A stretch of 64,000 bases of DNA. Source: Siphonodentalium dalli. Lineage: Eukaryota; Mollusca; Scaphopoda; Gadilida; Siphonodentaliidae. The notes under the pieces are model-generated. The model did not search any database, was not told where the DNA came from, and saw only the letters and a program-made list of their open reading frames with translations. Both the position numbers and the translations under genes were made by a program. Location of the stretch: the NCBI GenBank assembly GCA_032622095.1, contig CP136064.1, positions 142,555,954 through 142,619,953 on the forward strand. The letters run 5' to 3'. Within the stretch, counting starts at the first letter, position 1; the number at the start of each line of letters is the position of its first letter. Positions 14,760-26,262 of this stretch are shown piece by piece.

Positions 14760-15003
14760 TATACTTCCTTGGTTACACCATGGAAGTATAATAATAATGA
14801 AAATAATCGTTTTTTTCTTTTTTCTCCGCCATTAAATGTTTGGCCGAAATCGCGATATCACCATTTTGAGTGTCCCTTAAATGCCTACATTCCCTGAAAA
14901 TTTCGCGTTCCTACTGCAATTATTTTCTGAGTTTTTCCAATTAAACGGAAAACTGCCTCAATAGAAAAACAATATACTTCCTTGGTTACACCATGGAAGT
15001 ATA
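14760..15003. repeat. Palindrome-bounded unit, left example
   Basis: Two near-perfect palindromes (14760-14790 and 14973-15003, arms TATACTTCCTTGGT and ACCATGGAAGTATA with one mismatch) enclose about 180 bp. The enclosed sequence is nearly the same as 52059-52239, 37 kb away. A related unit is built into every array A copy (for example 1183-1391). Confidence 0.85.
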
Positions 15004-16237
15004 ATAATAGAGAACATATTGAGAAGAAAGAATCGCAGTTTAGGAACACAAAATGTTAAGTTGTGTCACTATATGTTATCCTGGCAGGGTGTATTGTAAT
15101 GTGGAGTATGCGGGAGTGACCCCACCCCTGCCTCGAAACTGGGTGACGGGATTAGCACATCGTCAATCCCGGCTCAAAATGCGAACTTTGAGGGCCCGTA
15201 AGTTCGTTATTTTCCAATGGATTTTAAAACTGTTTTCAGTTTTGTGATCTGCTGCTCTCAGAGATGGTTTACTATATATTTCATCTGATTCAGAGACGCA
15301 TAACATTTTCGAAATTGACAAACATATGTGCCCAATTTTAAACTTTGCGGGACCAAATCTCCGACAATTTCCAACGGATTAACGATCGGTTTTCAGTTTC
15401 GTAATCAGCTTGTATGCTAGATGCTATATTTTAAGTTACATCTGATTCTGAGACCAAAAAAAATTGGGACCAGGGACCACCCCCTCCCCAGACCCACAAT
15501 ACTGAACCGAACCTCCGAACCTGGCATATTTTGGCGCACCACTTGCGCTCTTTATTCCGGTCACACCAGCGTGTGATACGGCTTTCAATGTCTGACACTT
15601 TCAGAGGAGTTGCGGTCGTTAGCAGATCAGCCCAAAAATGCGAATTTCCAGGACCAATAACTCTGGTGTTTCTAATCGGATTTCAAAATTTCGTTTTGCT
15701 GTATGATCAACTTCACTTATGGAATGTGCATACCTTAATAGACTATTTTCGTTAAAAAAAAAAATCGAAAATTTTGCCCCCACCCCAATGTAAAAAATAT
15801 AAGACCGACCCTGTCCAGTTTTCGTTTTCGCACTCAACTCACAACTACCAAGAGGACTGCGAAAACCGAATTCAGTTATCTACACTGATACGAAAGAAGA
15901 GCTGAGTACAACCAATTTGAGGTTTGCCTATGTATGGGCGGTAACTCCTCTGGGAAAGCGCGGACACAAGTTTTAATGCCCGTGGTCAGTAGGGCACATC
16001 GAGGTGTGCATACAGTCCAATTTTCGATGTTCTGCTCCTTATAATTTCCAAGATAATAAAATGACATTTTTTCATATAAAGGGAGATAACTCCGCGAGGT
16101 GAACGCGGACAATATCCGATATACGTCTAAGGCATACAACTCATTGACCCCAACATACGTACCAAATTTTAGTTTGCTACTCCTCATACTTTCAGAGAAT
16201 AAGGAGTTACAAAATGGTTAAGTATAATAATAATAAT
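15004..16237. repeat. Single diverged copy of the array A unit
   Basis: The order of parts matches array A: a CCCCACCCCTGCCTCGAAA block at 15121, GAGGGCCCGTAA at 15190, CCACCCCCTCCCCAGACCCA at about 15478, and the tail block with CGAAAATTTTGCCCCCACCCC at about 15764. It has many substitutions and only one 294-type subunit. It ends in an (AAT)n tract directly before the type B left-end module. It is probably an older unamplified relative of array A. Confidence 0.8.
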
Positions 16238-16284
16238 AACTAGAGGGGTAAAATTCTGGCCTGCAGTATTTTGATACTTCCATA
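16238..16284. repeat. Type B left-end module with hairpin
   Basis: AACTAGA is followed by a hairpin with arms AAAATTCTG and CAGTATTTT (one mismatch) and then GATACTTCCAT. In later B copies the right arm is CAGAATTTT, a perfect match. Confidence 0.75.
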
Positions 16285-17049
16285 TAAATTCCCCATCCCC
16301 GATCACCATCCATAATTCAATCCTCCACCCACCGCTATTCAATCCTTACCCATAAACCGCTTCATAACCCTGATATTTCGATAAGAACAACCTTAGTCGT
16401 AGCCGATCTATAATCACAACCCTTTCCATAGACATATCTACAGCACTTAACTCTAACCCAATAAAATACCCTGAACATATTCATTACCCTCCCGCAAACC
16501 ATATCCATAGCTATACATTGACCTTACCATAACCCTTTCGATAAGCATAGTCATACATACACACGTACCCAAAACCAAATCCTTTGTAAAACTGACACCG
16601 TCACAATTTTGACATTCACAATATCCACAACTGTAACCCAATTTATAAACCACATCATGTCCATAACATTAACATTAAACATAACACTGATCTACACATA
16701 TCTATAATCATATACTTAATGTATTATATAGTCATCAGGGTATAAAATATTAAATATGAGTCGAAGAATTCTGACCGGAAATTATTCTATTGATTAATAT
16801 TGATTTCATTTCGAATATCTACTGGTCTAAAAATGTGTGGTTGTTCAGCTAACGAACAATAGTTGTTACTGTTACCAGTGACCAGGTCTGTTCTAAAAAT
16901 AAATCAATAACTTGTCCCAATTAAACATCTCATTTCATAATGAAATATTTGAAATAAATTCAATATGAGCTGATAGAAGTCTTTCCGGACAAGGGTCTTT
17001 AATTCATATTTATCATTTTTTATCCACAAAACTGTTTCAAACTTGTTAT

Positions 17050-17053
17050 TTAA
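17050..17053. other. Empty TTAA target site
   Basis: The sequence reads GTTATTTAAAGAGTTAGTC. The same flanks in the 30-46-kb B units are split by a 584-bp element with TTAA on both sides. This copy therefore shows the pre-insertion state. Confidence 0.85.
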
Positions 17054-18963
17054 AGAGTTAGTCATATTGTTAACCCTTCACATTAAATTTTATAACTGTA
17101 TACTGTCATCCGGGAGTATTTTTCTACATGATAAGTGAATGCATGTAATATCTATCAGGCACTTAATCTTGATTAACTCATTGGGCATTCATTTGAAAAG
17201 TTAAACAAATTCACCGAATTTACACGTGGATAGTACCGACCACATCCAATTTGTTTTATCTCAATTTCTCCATTTTGTTCTTTGCTAGTTTAACTTGAAG
17301 TTGCCAAAAGCCTCGACCAACCGATGCGTGTTCTCCGTTAGACGGATGGCTTTTATACCACAGTCAAACTTTCAGGATGTATCTATTGTATACTGATGCA
17401 GATGCTCATACATTTCACTCACTCCTTCATTATCATGCCTGAATTTCGACTTTTGCCATATATCGATGTAGGCTGTGTTCCTATGCATGTAGTATGTATT
17501 ACGCTATATATCGTCGCCACGAGTGAATCATTTGCTCTAAAAACTTAAGAAATCGCACCAGTGTTGGGCGTTGGTATCCCTTATCACAACCACACGTCAA
17601 CAAAATTTTATCTCCATATTTGATTTTTCCAAGTATTTTTAGACTTTTGTTTTTTGTTGGAATTTGCCAATATGTACCCACCTGAACACGAGCTGTCCGT
17701 TAGTCAGGTTGCTCTATTAGTAGAGGGGTCAAACTTTGGGATATTAACAAAAATATAACAACGTACCTGCTCCTGCATTACCTCGCTCCTTCATTAACCC
17801 TTTCGGATTTGGCGAGAAAAATAGCTTAGTGATACAGCACTTAAATATACGTGTTAACATTATAAAGCCTCGCCACGGGTAAACCTTCTACCTTAGGGCA
17901 AATTAAGCAGATATCGATAAGTTGCGCTTGGATACTATCTATCATATCCACTATTCAAAAAAATTTAATATCGATGTTTGATTTTTAGACAATTCCCCCC
18001 CCCCCCCCCCCCCCCCCTTCGATTTTCGTTGGAAATTGCAAAAAGTCTGAACTCACCGGAAGCTAGCACGCTGTTTGATAGTTTACTGTTACAGTAGAGC
18101 TGTCAAACTTTGGGGGGCTACCTACGGGATAATGCAGTACCTGCTCCTACATTAACCTTGCTCATCAATTAGCCCGTTGGATTTGACGCCAAAAATAAGT
18201 CATTTTTATTGTCGATGTCGTAGATCGGTAACGGTTTGGGAAAAAACTTTAAAATGGTATATTCCGGTGCGAATCACTCCTCCCATTCGGAAAATGCAAT
18301 AAAAATATTATACCGCTGGACTTTTTTTCTTTCTTTTTTTTTTCTTTTTTTTGCAAAATCTGCCGTTTACATCCGCCACCCGTCAGCCTGGTCTCACCAC
18401 CCTCGGCCTGGTCTCACAACCCCGACCTGGTATCATTACCCAGCATGGTTTCGGCGCCTCCCCGACAGTAAAAATAGTTGAAATCATCGCAAAAAAAATT
18501 TGCGAAAATTTTGCCCCCACCTAAACCCCAAAAATATAAGTTCGTCCCTGTTCAAAACTTTTTTTCGTATCAAGTTGCTAATGATTAACTGCATATAAGC
18601 TCACAAATTTGGATATCCTGCATGCCATAGCCAGACACAGGATATGAAATAAATCGAGTTTTGCTAACCATGGGCGACAACTCTGTGGCGAAATCGCGGA
18701 CATAAATTGTAATGCATTCACCCAATAGGGCATACTGAGTTGTACATATGGTCCATATTTTTCGAAATACAGCAAACCCATTTGTTCACAAAGGGGGAGA
18801 TAACTCTGAAAATCAAGCGCGGACAATATCCTATATAGTCTATTGACCTAGAATTATTATAGGTCTATATACGTACGAAATTCCAGATCTCTATATATTG
18901 TACTTCCAGAGATATAAGAATTACAAAATTGCTAAGAATAATAATAATAACTAGAATGAAATT

Positions 18964-18982
18964 GAAATTGCACTGCAATTTC
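18964..18982. repeat. Type D left hairpin
   Basis: A perfect 19-bp palindrome (arms GAAATTGCA and TGCAATTTC, one-base centre). It is repeated at 19758-19776, 21581-21599 and 22708-22726, each time followed by GATACTTC. Confidence 0.85.
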
Positions 18983-20113
18983 GATACTTCAATGTTTACC
19001 AAGGTGAACCATTTTTTGTGTGCGTGTAGCGCATGAGAAGACGAACCTAATAGAGCAAGTCCGAACTCGATATCTCAAGCCGTTCTGGAGGAGATGCGCA
19101 CACAACAGTAATCAACATGAAGAGCGTTTTGTGCCAAGGTCAAGGTCGGACGAACTCAGCACTGAGTCCAGTCAATAGCCAAGGATGGGAGCTATGTACG
19201 TACGTAAAAGCAAGGCAATCGGTAGAGTCGTTTTGGATCTATTCGCCTTTTTCAAAGAAATCAGGGCAAGGTTGGCACCTTGCAGGATACCCAAAAGTCA
19301 AAATTTGAATCGGGTGCTGTGACGTCAGTTTTTGGTCGATTTCGCTAATTTTACAGCGCTGTCTTCAGTTCGGACTAGCGATGCCGCCCTATGAATTTGG
19401 TCAAATTCAGAAGAAAAAAGTTTTTTAAAGAGCGTTTGACCATACCGAACTTTCGAACCGGAAGTGCTATCCATACTATTTTTCGCGTATTTGTAGCACA
19501 TGATGAGAGGAAACTAATAATGCAAGTCCGAACTCGATATCTCAAGTCATTCCTGAGGAGATACGCACACAATAGTAATACACATGAAGAGCGTTTAGTG
19601 CAAAGGTCAAGGTCATACAAAAATAGCGGTAAGTGCATAAAACTAACTTTTCGTGTATGTATATGAGTATGAAATATGAAATGAATCGACCAGGCGGTTT
19701 CTGAGATATAAGGTGTTTTATAATAATAATAATAATAACTATAACTAGAATGAAATTGAAATTGCACTGCAATTTCGATACTTCAATGTTTACCAAGGTG
19801 AACCATTTTTTGTGCTCGTGTAGCGCATGAGAAGACGAAGCTAATAGAGCAAGTCCGAACTCGATATCTTAAGCCGTTCTGGAGGAGATGCGCACACAAC
19901 AGTAATCAACATGAAGAGCGTTTTGTGCCAAGGTCAAGGTCGGACGAACTCCGCACCCAGTCCAGTCAATAGCCAAGGACGGGAGCTATGTACGTACGTA
20001 AAATCAAGGCAATCGGTAGAGTGGTTTTGGATCTATTCGCCTTTTTCAAAGAAATCAGGGCAAGGCGCCCTCCTTGCAGGATACACACACGTCAAAATTT
20101 GAATCGAGTGCTG

Positions 20114-21067
20114 TGACGTCAGTTTTTGTTCGATTGCGCTATTTTTTTACGGCGTTGTCTTCAGTTCGGACTAGCGATGCCGCCCTATGAATTTGGTCAA
20201 ATTCAGAAGAAAAAAGTTTTTCAAAGAGCGTTAACCGATTCTTCGTCCAATGTCAAGGTCGGACGAACTCCGCACCCAGTCCAGTCAATAGCCAAGGAGG
20301 GAGCTATGTACGTACAAAATATCAAGGCAATCGGTAGAGTCGTTTTGGATCTATTCGCCTTTTTCAAAGAAATCAGGGCAAGATCCGCACCTTGCAAGAT
20401 GCCCAAAAGTCAAAATTTGAATCGGATGCTGTGACGTCAGTTTTTGTTCGATTGCGCTATTTTTTACGGCGTTGTCTTCAGTTCGGACTAGCGATGCCGC
20501 CCTATGAATTTGGTCAAATTCAGAAGAAAAAAGTTTTTCAAAGAGCGTTAACCGATTCTTCGTCCAAGGTCAAGGTCGGACGAACTCCGCACCCAGTCCA
20601 GTCAATAGCCAAGGAGGGAGCTATGTACGTACAAAATATCAAGGCAATCGGTAGAGTCGTTTTGGATCTATTCGCCTTTTTCAAAGAAATCAGGGCAAGA
20701 TCAGCACCTTGCAAGATGCCCAAAAGTCAAAATTTGAATCGGATGCTGTGACGTCAGTTTTTGTTCGATTGCGCTATTTTTTTACGGCGTTGTCTTCAGT
20801 TCGGACTAGCGATGCCGCCCTATGAATTTGGTCAAATTCAGAAGAAAAAAGTTTTTCAAAGAGCGTTAACCGATTCTTCGTCCAAGGTCAAGGTCGGACG
20901 AACTCCGCACCCAGTCCAGTCAATAGCCACGGACGGGAGCTATGTTAGTACAAAAAATCAAGGCAATCGGTAGAGTCGTTTTGGATCTATTCGCCTTTTT
21001 CAAAGAAATCAGGGCAAGGTTGGCACCTTGCAGGATACCCAAAAGTCAAAATTTGAATCGGGTGCTG
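20114..21067. repeat. Three tandem 317-319-bp subrepeats in a D unit
   Basis: TGACGTCA recurs at 20114, 20432, 20749 and 21068. Between these marks the sequence is almost identical (CTTCAGTTCGGACTAGCGAT, GGAGCTATGT, TCGGTAGAGTCGTTTTGGAT). This is a local expansion of the D core. Related single subrepeats lie at about 21937-22254 and 24212. Confidence 0.9.
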
Positions 21068-21468
21068 TGACGTCAGTTTTTGGTCGATTTCGCTAATTTT
21101 ACAGCGCTGTCTTCAGTTCGGACTAGCGATGACGCCCTGTGAATTTGGTCAAATTCAGAAGAAAAAAGTTTTTCAAAGACCGTTCGACCAATACCGAACT
21201 TTCGAACCGGAAGTGCTATCTATACCATTTTTTGCGTATTTGTAGCACATGATGAGAGGAAACTAATAATGCAAGTCCGAACTCGATATCTCAAGCTGTT
21301 CCGGGGGAGATACGTATACAACAGTAATACACATGAAGAGCGTTTAGTACAAAGGTCAAGGTCATACAAAAATAGCGGTAAGTGCATAAAACTAACTTTT
21401 CGTGTATGTATATGAGTATGAAATATCAAATCAATCGACCAGGCGGTTTCTGAGATATAAGGTGTTTT

Positions 21469-21499
<31 letters not shown>

Positions 21500-21518
21500 G
21501 TAAAAATAAGAATTACAA

Positions 21519-21548
21519 TATACTTCAATGTTAACACATTGAAGTATA
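21519..21548. repeat. Terminal palindrome, CAATG variant
   Basis: Arms are TATACTTCAATGT and ACATTGAAGTATA with centre TAAC. The same variant is at 22664-22693 and 24648-24677. Compared with the CCATG variant, both arms carry the matching change, so pairing is kept. Confidence 0.9.
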
Positions 21549-24500
21549 ATAATAATAATAATAATAACTAGAATGAAATTGAAATTGCACTGCAATTTCG
21601 ATACTTCGATGTTTACCAATGTGAACCATTTTTTGTGTGCGTGTAGCACATGAGAAGACGAACCTAATAGAGCAAATCCGAACTCGATATCTCAAGCCGT
21701 TCCGGAGGAAATGCGCACACAACAGTAATCAACATGAAGAGCGTTTTGTGCCAAGGTCAAGGTCGGACGAACTCCGCACCCAGTCCAGTTAATATCCAAG
21801 GACGGGAGCTATGTACGTACAAAAAATCAAGGCAATCGGCAGAGTCGTTTTGGATCTATTCGCCTTTTTCAAAGAAATCAGGGCAAGGCCCCCACCTTGC
21901 AGGATACCCAAAAGTCAAAATTTGAATCGGATGCTGTGACGTCAGTTTTTGGTCGATTGCGCTAATTTTTACGGCGGTGTCTTCAGTTCGGACTAGCGAT
22001 GCCGCCCTATGAATTTGGTCAAATTCAGTAGAAAAAGGTTTTTCAAAGAGCGTTAACCGATTCTTCGTCCAAGGTCAAGGTCGGACGAACTCCGCACCCA
22101 GTCCAGTCAATAGCCAAGGACGGGAGCTATGTTAGTACAAAAATTCAAGGCAATCGGTAGAGTCGTTTTGGATCTATTCGCCTTTTTCAAAGAAATCAGG
22201 GCAAGGTTGGCACCTTGCAGGATACCCAAAAGTCAAAATTTGAATCGGGTGCTGTGACGTCAGTATTCAGTTCGCACTAGCGATGCCGCCCTATGAATTT
22301 GGTCAAATTCAGAAGAAAAAGGTGTTTCAAAGAGCGTTCGACCAATACCGATCTTTCGAACCGGAAGTGCTATCTATACCATTTTTCGCGTGTTTGTAGC
22401 ACATGATGAGAGGAAACTAATAATGCAAGTCCGAACTCGATATCTCAAGCTGTTCCGGAGGAGATACGTATACAACAGTAATACACATGAAGAGCGTTTA
22501 GTGCAAAGGTCAAGGTCATACAAAAATAGCGGTAAGTGCATAAAACTAACTTTTCGTGTATGTATATGATTATGAAATATCAAATCAATCGACCAGGCGG
22601 TTTCTGAGATATAAGGTGTTTTATAATAATAATAATAATAAATAGTAAAAATAAGAATTACAATATACTTCAATGTTAACACATTGAAGTATAACTAGAA
22701 TGAAATTGAAATTGCACTGCAATTTCGATACTTCAATGTTTACCAAGGTGAACCATTTTTTGTGTGCGTGTAGCGCATGAGAAGACGAAGCTAATAGAGC
22801 AAGTCCGAACTCGATAACTTAAGCCGTTCTGGAGGAGATGCGCACACAACAGTAATCAACATGAAGAGCGTTTTGTGCCAAGGTCAAGGTCGGACGAACT
22901 CCGCACCCAGTCCAGTCAATAGCCAAGGACGGGAGCTATGTACGTACGTAAAATCAAGGCATTCGGTAGAGTCGTTTTGGATCTATTCGCCTTTTTCAAA
23001 GAAATCAGGGCAAGGCGCCCACCTTGCAGGATACACACACGTCAAAATTTGAATCGGGTGCTGTGACGTCAGTTTTTGGTCGATGACAGCATTTACATGT
23101 TCTTGCATCAAGTCCACGGACACACAGAAAATGAAAACCGGCAATGCGACTTTTTACTGCGCATGGAAATCTATGCAGTTGAGATGTTGATGACAATCGC
23201 ACAGGCTTACTGTTTCGAAATAACGTTTACAATGAATGCTCTGTATATGAACATTTTGAATAGCGCATAATTCAGCCATTTATGGAGCGATTTCGAAAAC
23301 AATTGCGACATCGTACTCAAAATTTCGACCACACATCGCATCCCAAATTTCATAAAACTCTGCGTCATAAAACAATTGACATACATACCCACGCGCCATT
23401 TCTCCCAAACCGGAAGTTGTATATATGACCTTTCCATATCGTTGTACAGCGAAGCGTTAGCTGCACATAAAGGAAAAACTCCGGTCTCGATTTCGCAAGC
23501 CGTTCTGGTTACCGTATAAAGAGCGTTATTTTAATATTCGACCAATACCGATCTTTTGAACCGGAAGTGCGAACACAACCATTTTTAAGTTGTGTGTAAC
23601 AAACACTGGAGCATCTAATGAAAAAAGTCCGAACTCGGTATCTGTAGCCGTTCTGTATATACAACGAACACAGTATAGCACAAACACTGCTAAAACTGGG
23701 ATTTTAAGATATTCAAGATGGCGTAACTCCGCCATTTTTGCTCGGATCAAAAACATACTTTGTTATTCGTGATCAGCGTATCCAATAGACCATAGGTATA
23801 AAGTTAGAACAGATTCCTAGAAAAATGAAAAAAATTCTTAAAATAACGACATCAAATTTTCGACACCTACCGAGCTTTTTTTTGGCACATCGGAGTTATA
23901 CCAAAATGCGCCCATTTCGAAAGCATTAGTTACCCTACACACTCGAAGTTGTCCCTTCTTTCTATCTCAAGCCGTTCCGGAGGAGATGAGCACACAACAG
24001 TAATCAACATGAAGAGCGTTTTGTGCCAAGGTCACGGTCGGACGAACTCCGCACCCAGTCCAGTCAATAGCCAAGTACGGGAGCTATGTACGTACAAAAA
24101 ATCAAGGCAATCGGTAGAGTCGTTTTGGATCTATTCGCCTTTTTCAAAGAAATCAGGGCAAGGTTGGCACCTTGCAGGATACCCAAAAGTCAAAATTTGA
24201 ATCGGGTGCTGTGACGTCAGTTTTTAGTCGATTGCGCTAAATTTTACGGCGCTGTCTTCAGTTCGGACTAGCGATGCCGCCGTATGAATTTGGTCAAAAA
24301 GGTCAAAAAGTTTTTCAAAGAGCGTTCGATCAATACCGAACTTTCGAACCGGAAGTGCTATCTATACCATTTTTCGCGTGTTTGTAGCACATGATGAGAG
24401 GAAACTAATAATGCAAGTCCGAACTCGATATCTCAAGCCGTTCCGGAGGAGATACGTACACAACAGTAATACACACGAAGAGCGTTTAGTGCAAAGGTCA

Positions 24501-24693
24501 AGGTCATACAAAAATAACGTAAGTGCATAAAACTAACTTTTCGTGTATGTATATGAGTAGGAAATATCAAATCAATCGACCTGGCGGTTTCTGAGATATA
24601 AGGTGTTTTATAATAATAATAATAAATAGTAAAAATAAGAATTACAATATACTTCAATGTTAACACATTGAAGTATAACTAGAATGAAACTGT

Positions 24694-24708
24694 AATTGCA
24701 CAGCAATT
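24694..24708. repeat. Type E left hairpin
   Basis: Arms AATTGC and GCAATT with loop ACA, followed by TCGATACTTCCATG. A second copy is at 26279-26293. It is a variant of the D hairpin in which the flanking bases differ but a stem remains. Confidence 0.7.
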
Positions 24709-26232
24709 TCGATACTTCCATGTTCGCCAATGACGGAAATGGTGTCACCTGATAAAGCGTCAGTTTTCAGGAGACACATATCAGTATGGTGATACTGTAG
24801 CTGATAGTAATACTCGGCAACCACAGATTCTATCCACCAAATTCCATCAAAATCTGCACCAAAAACTATTTGAGATACATACCAACACGCCCGTTCTTGC
24901 AAACCGGAAGTGAAATCCGTGAACTATATATATATCATTGGAGAGCGCAGAGTTTGCTGCACATCATGCAAAAAGTCCCAACTCGATATCTCAAGCCCTT
25001 CTGAATTGCATATAAAGAGCATTGTTTTATCCTTGGACATGTAGCGAACTTTTAAACCGGAAGTGCGAACCATATCATTTTTCGGTGGTATATGACACAC
25101 ATACATGCGCAAATAATGAAAAAAGTCCGAACCCGATATCTCAAGCCGTTTAGGAGGAGATCTCTTCACAACAATAAAACCGATAAAGAGCGTTGTACCC
25201 AAAGGTCAAGGTCAGACGAAATTCCCTATTAGTTCATCGACTGCCAATGCGCAATGGCTAAGAAGGTTCCGAATTTCAAATCAATCGGCCAAGCCGTTTC
25301 GGCGATATAAGAAATCAAACCTCGATTTTGCAAGTCATTTTAGTGGCGCGAAGACCCCCCCCCCCCCCCAAATCAACAAAATGTCGATAACTCTGAAGGT
25401 CAAGGTCGGAAATTAACCAGGTTTTTAAACAGCCATAACTATCGAAGTTTATGTCCGATTTTTAAAATTCGAGTTGCATAGCAATCAGTGGCATCTACTG
25501 ATGACGTCTACCAAATATCATCAAAATATGCGCTAAACTAGTTTTGAGATACATACCCACACGCCCGCTCTCCCGAACCGGAAGCGATATCCGTTAACTA
25601 TATATATCGTTCGATAGCGCATAGATTGCTGCACATAATGCAAAAAGTCCCAACTCAATATCTCGAGCCATTCTGGATTCCCTATAAAGAGCGTTGTTTT
25701 GTCCTTCGACCAGTAGCGAACTTTTAAACCGGAAGTGCGAACCCTATCATTTTTCGGCGGTTCATAACACACATACATGCGCAAATAATGAAAAAAGTCC
25801 GAAATCGATATCTCAAGCCGTTTCGGAGGAGATATGTGCACAACAATAAAACAGATAGAGAGCGTTGTTTCCAAAGTTCAAGGTCACACGAAATTCCCTA
25901 TTTGTGTCTCGACTTCGTATACTCAATGGCTATGCAGGTACCAAATTTCAAATCAATCGGTCAAGCCATTTCGACGATATAAGAATTCAAACCTCGATTT
26001 CGCAAGTTACTTTTGTGTCGCGAAAACCCCCCAAAAATCAACAAAATGGCGATAACTCCGAATGTCAAGGTCGGACGAAATTCTCAATGGGCCATTTTCA
26101 GAGAACTTCCAAAGTTATATACTAAAGCCGAAAACAGCAGGTAAATCGGTCCAGCCGTTCCGGAGATTAATGCATGTTATTGGAATAAGAAGAATAAGAA
26201 GAAGAAGAAAATAAAAGCCAGAAGAATTACAA

Positions 26233-26262
26233 TATACTTCCATGTTAACACATGGAAGTATA
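26233..26262. repeat. Terminal palindrome, CCATG variant
   Basis: Arms TATACTTCCATGT and ACATGGAAGTATA around TAAC. A close relative lies at 28786-28815 (arms TATACTTCCATGTT and AACATGGAAGTATA). Confidence 0.9.

Larger units (their letters stand above)
16238..18948. repeat. Type B unit, ancestral form without transposon (B0)
   Basis: It starts with AACTAGAGG and the left hairpin and ends with the shared tail (TTGCGAAAATTTTGCCCCC at about 18500) and (AAT)n. It aligns along its length with the B units at 30-46 kb, but at 17050-17053 it has a plain TTAA where they carry a 584-bp insertion. It contains a long poly-C run at about 17995-18017. It is the most diverged B copy. No gene is visible. 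Confidence 0.85.
19320..24219. promoter_or_regulatory. Nine exact CRE-like octamers TGACGTCA in D subrepeats
   Basis: The full palindromic octamer occurs at 19320, 20114, 20432, 20749, 21068, 21937, 22255, 23064 and 24212, always in GCTGTGACGTCAGT. It matches the consensus for CREB/ATF-type factors. Whether it binds anything here is unknown; copies descend from one ancestor, so the count is not independent evidence. Confidence 0.4.
18949..24677. repeat. Type D repeat block (four units)
   Basis: Units begin near 18949, 19742, 21567 and 22694 with AACTAGAATG, a perfect 19-bp palindrome (GAAATTGCA, C, TGCAATTTC) and GATACTTCAATG. They end with GATATAAGGTGTTTTATAAT and (AAT)n, in three cases followed by a palindrome. 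Cores consist of subrepeats holding AAGAGCGTT, CAAGGTCAAGGTC and TGACGTCA. Positions 23072-23950 within the fourth unit are diverged and resemble the type E core. Confidence 0.85.
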
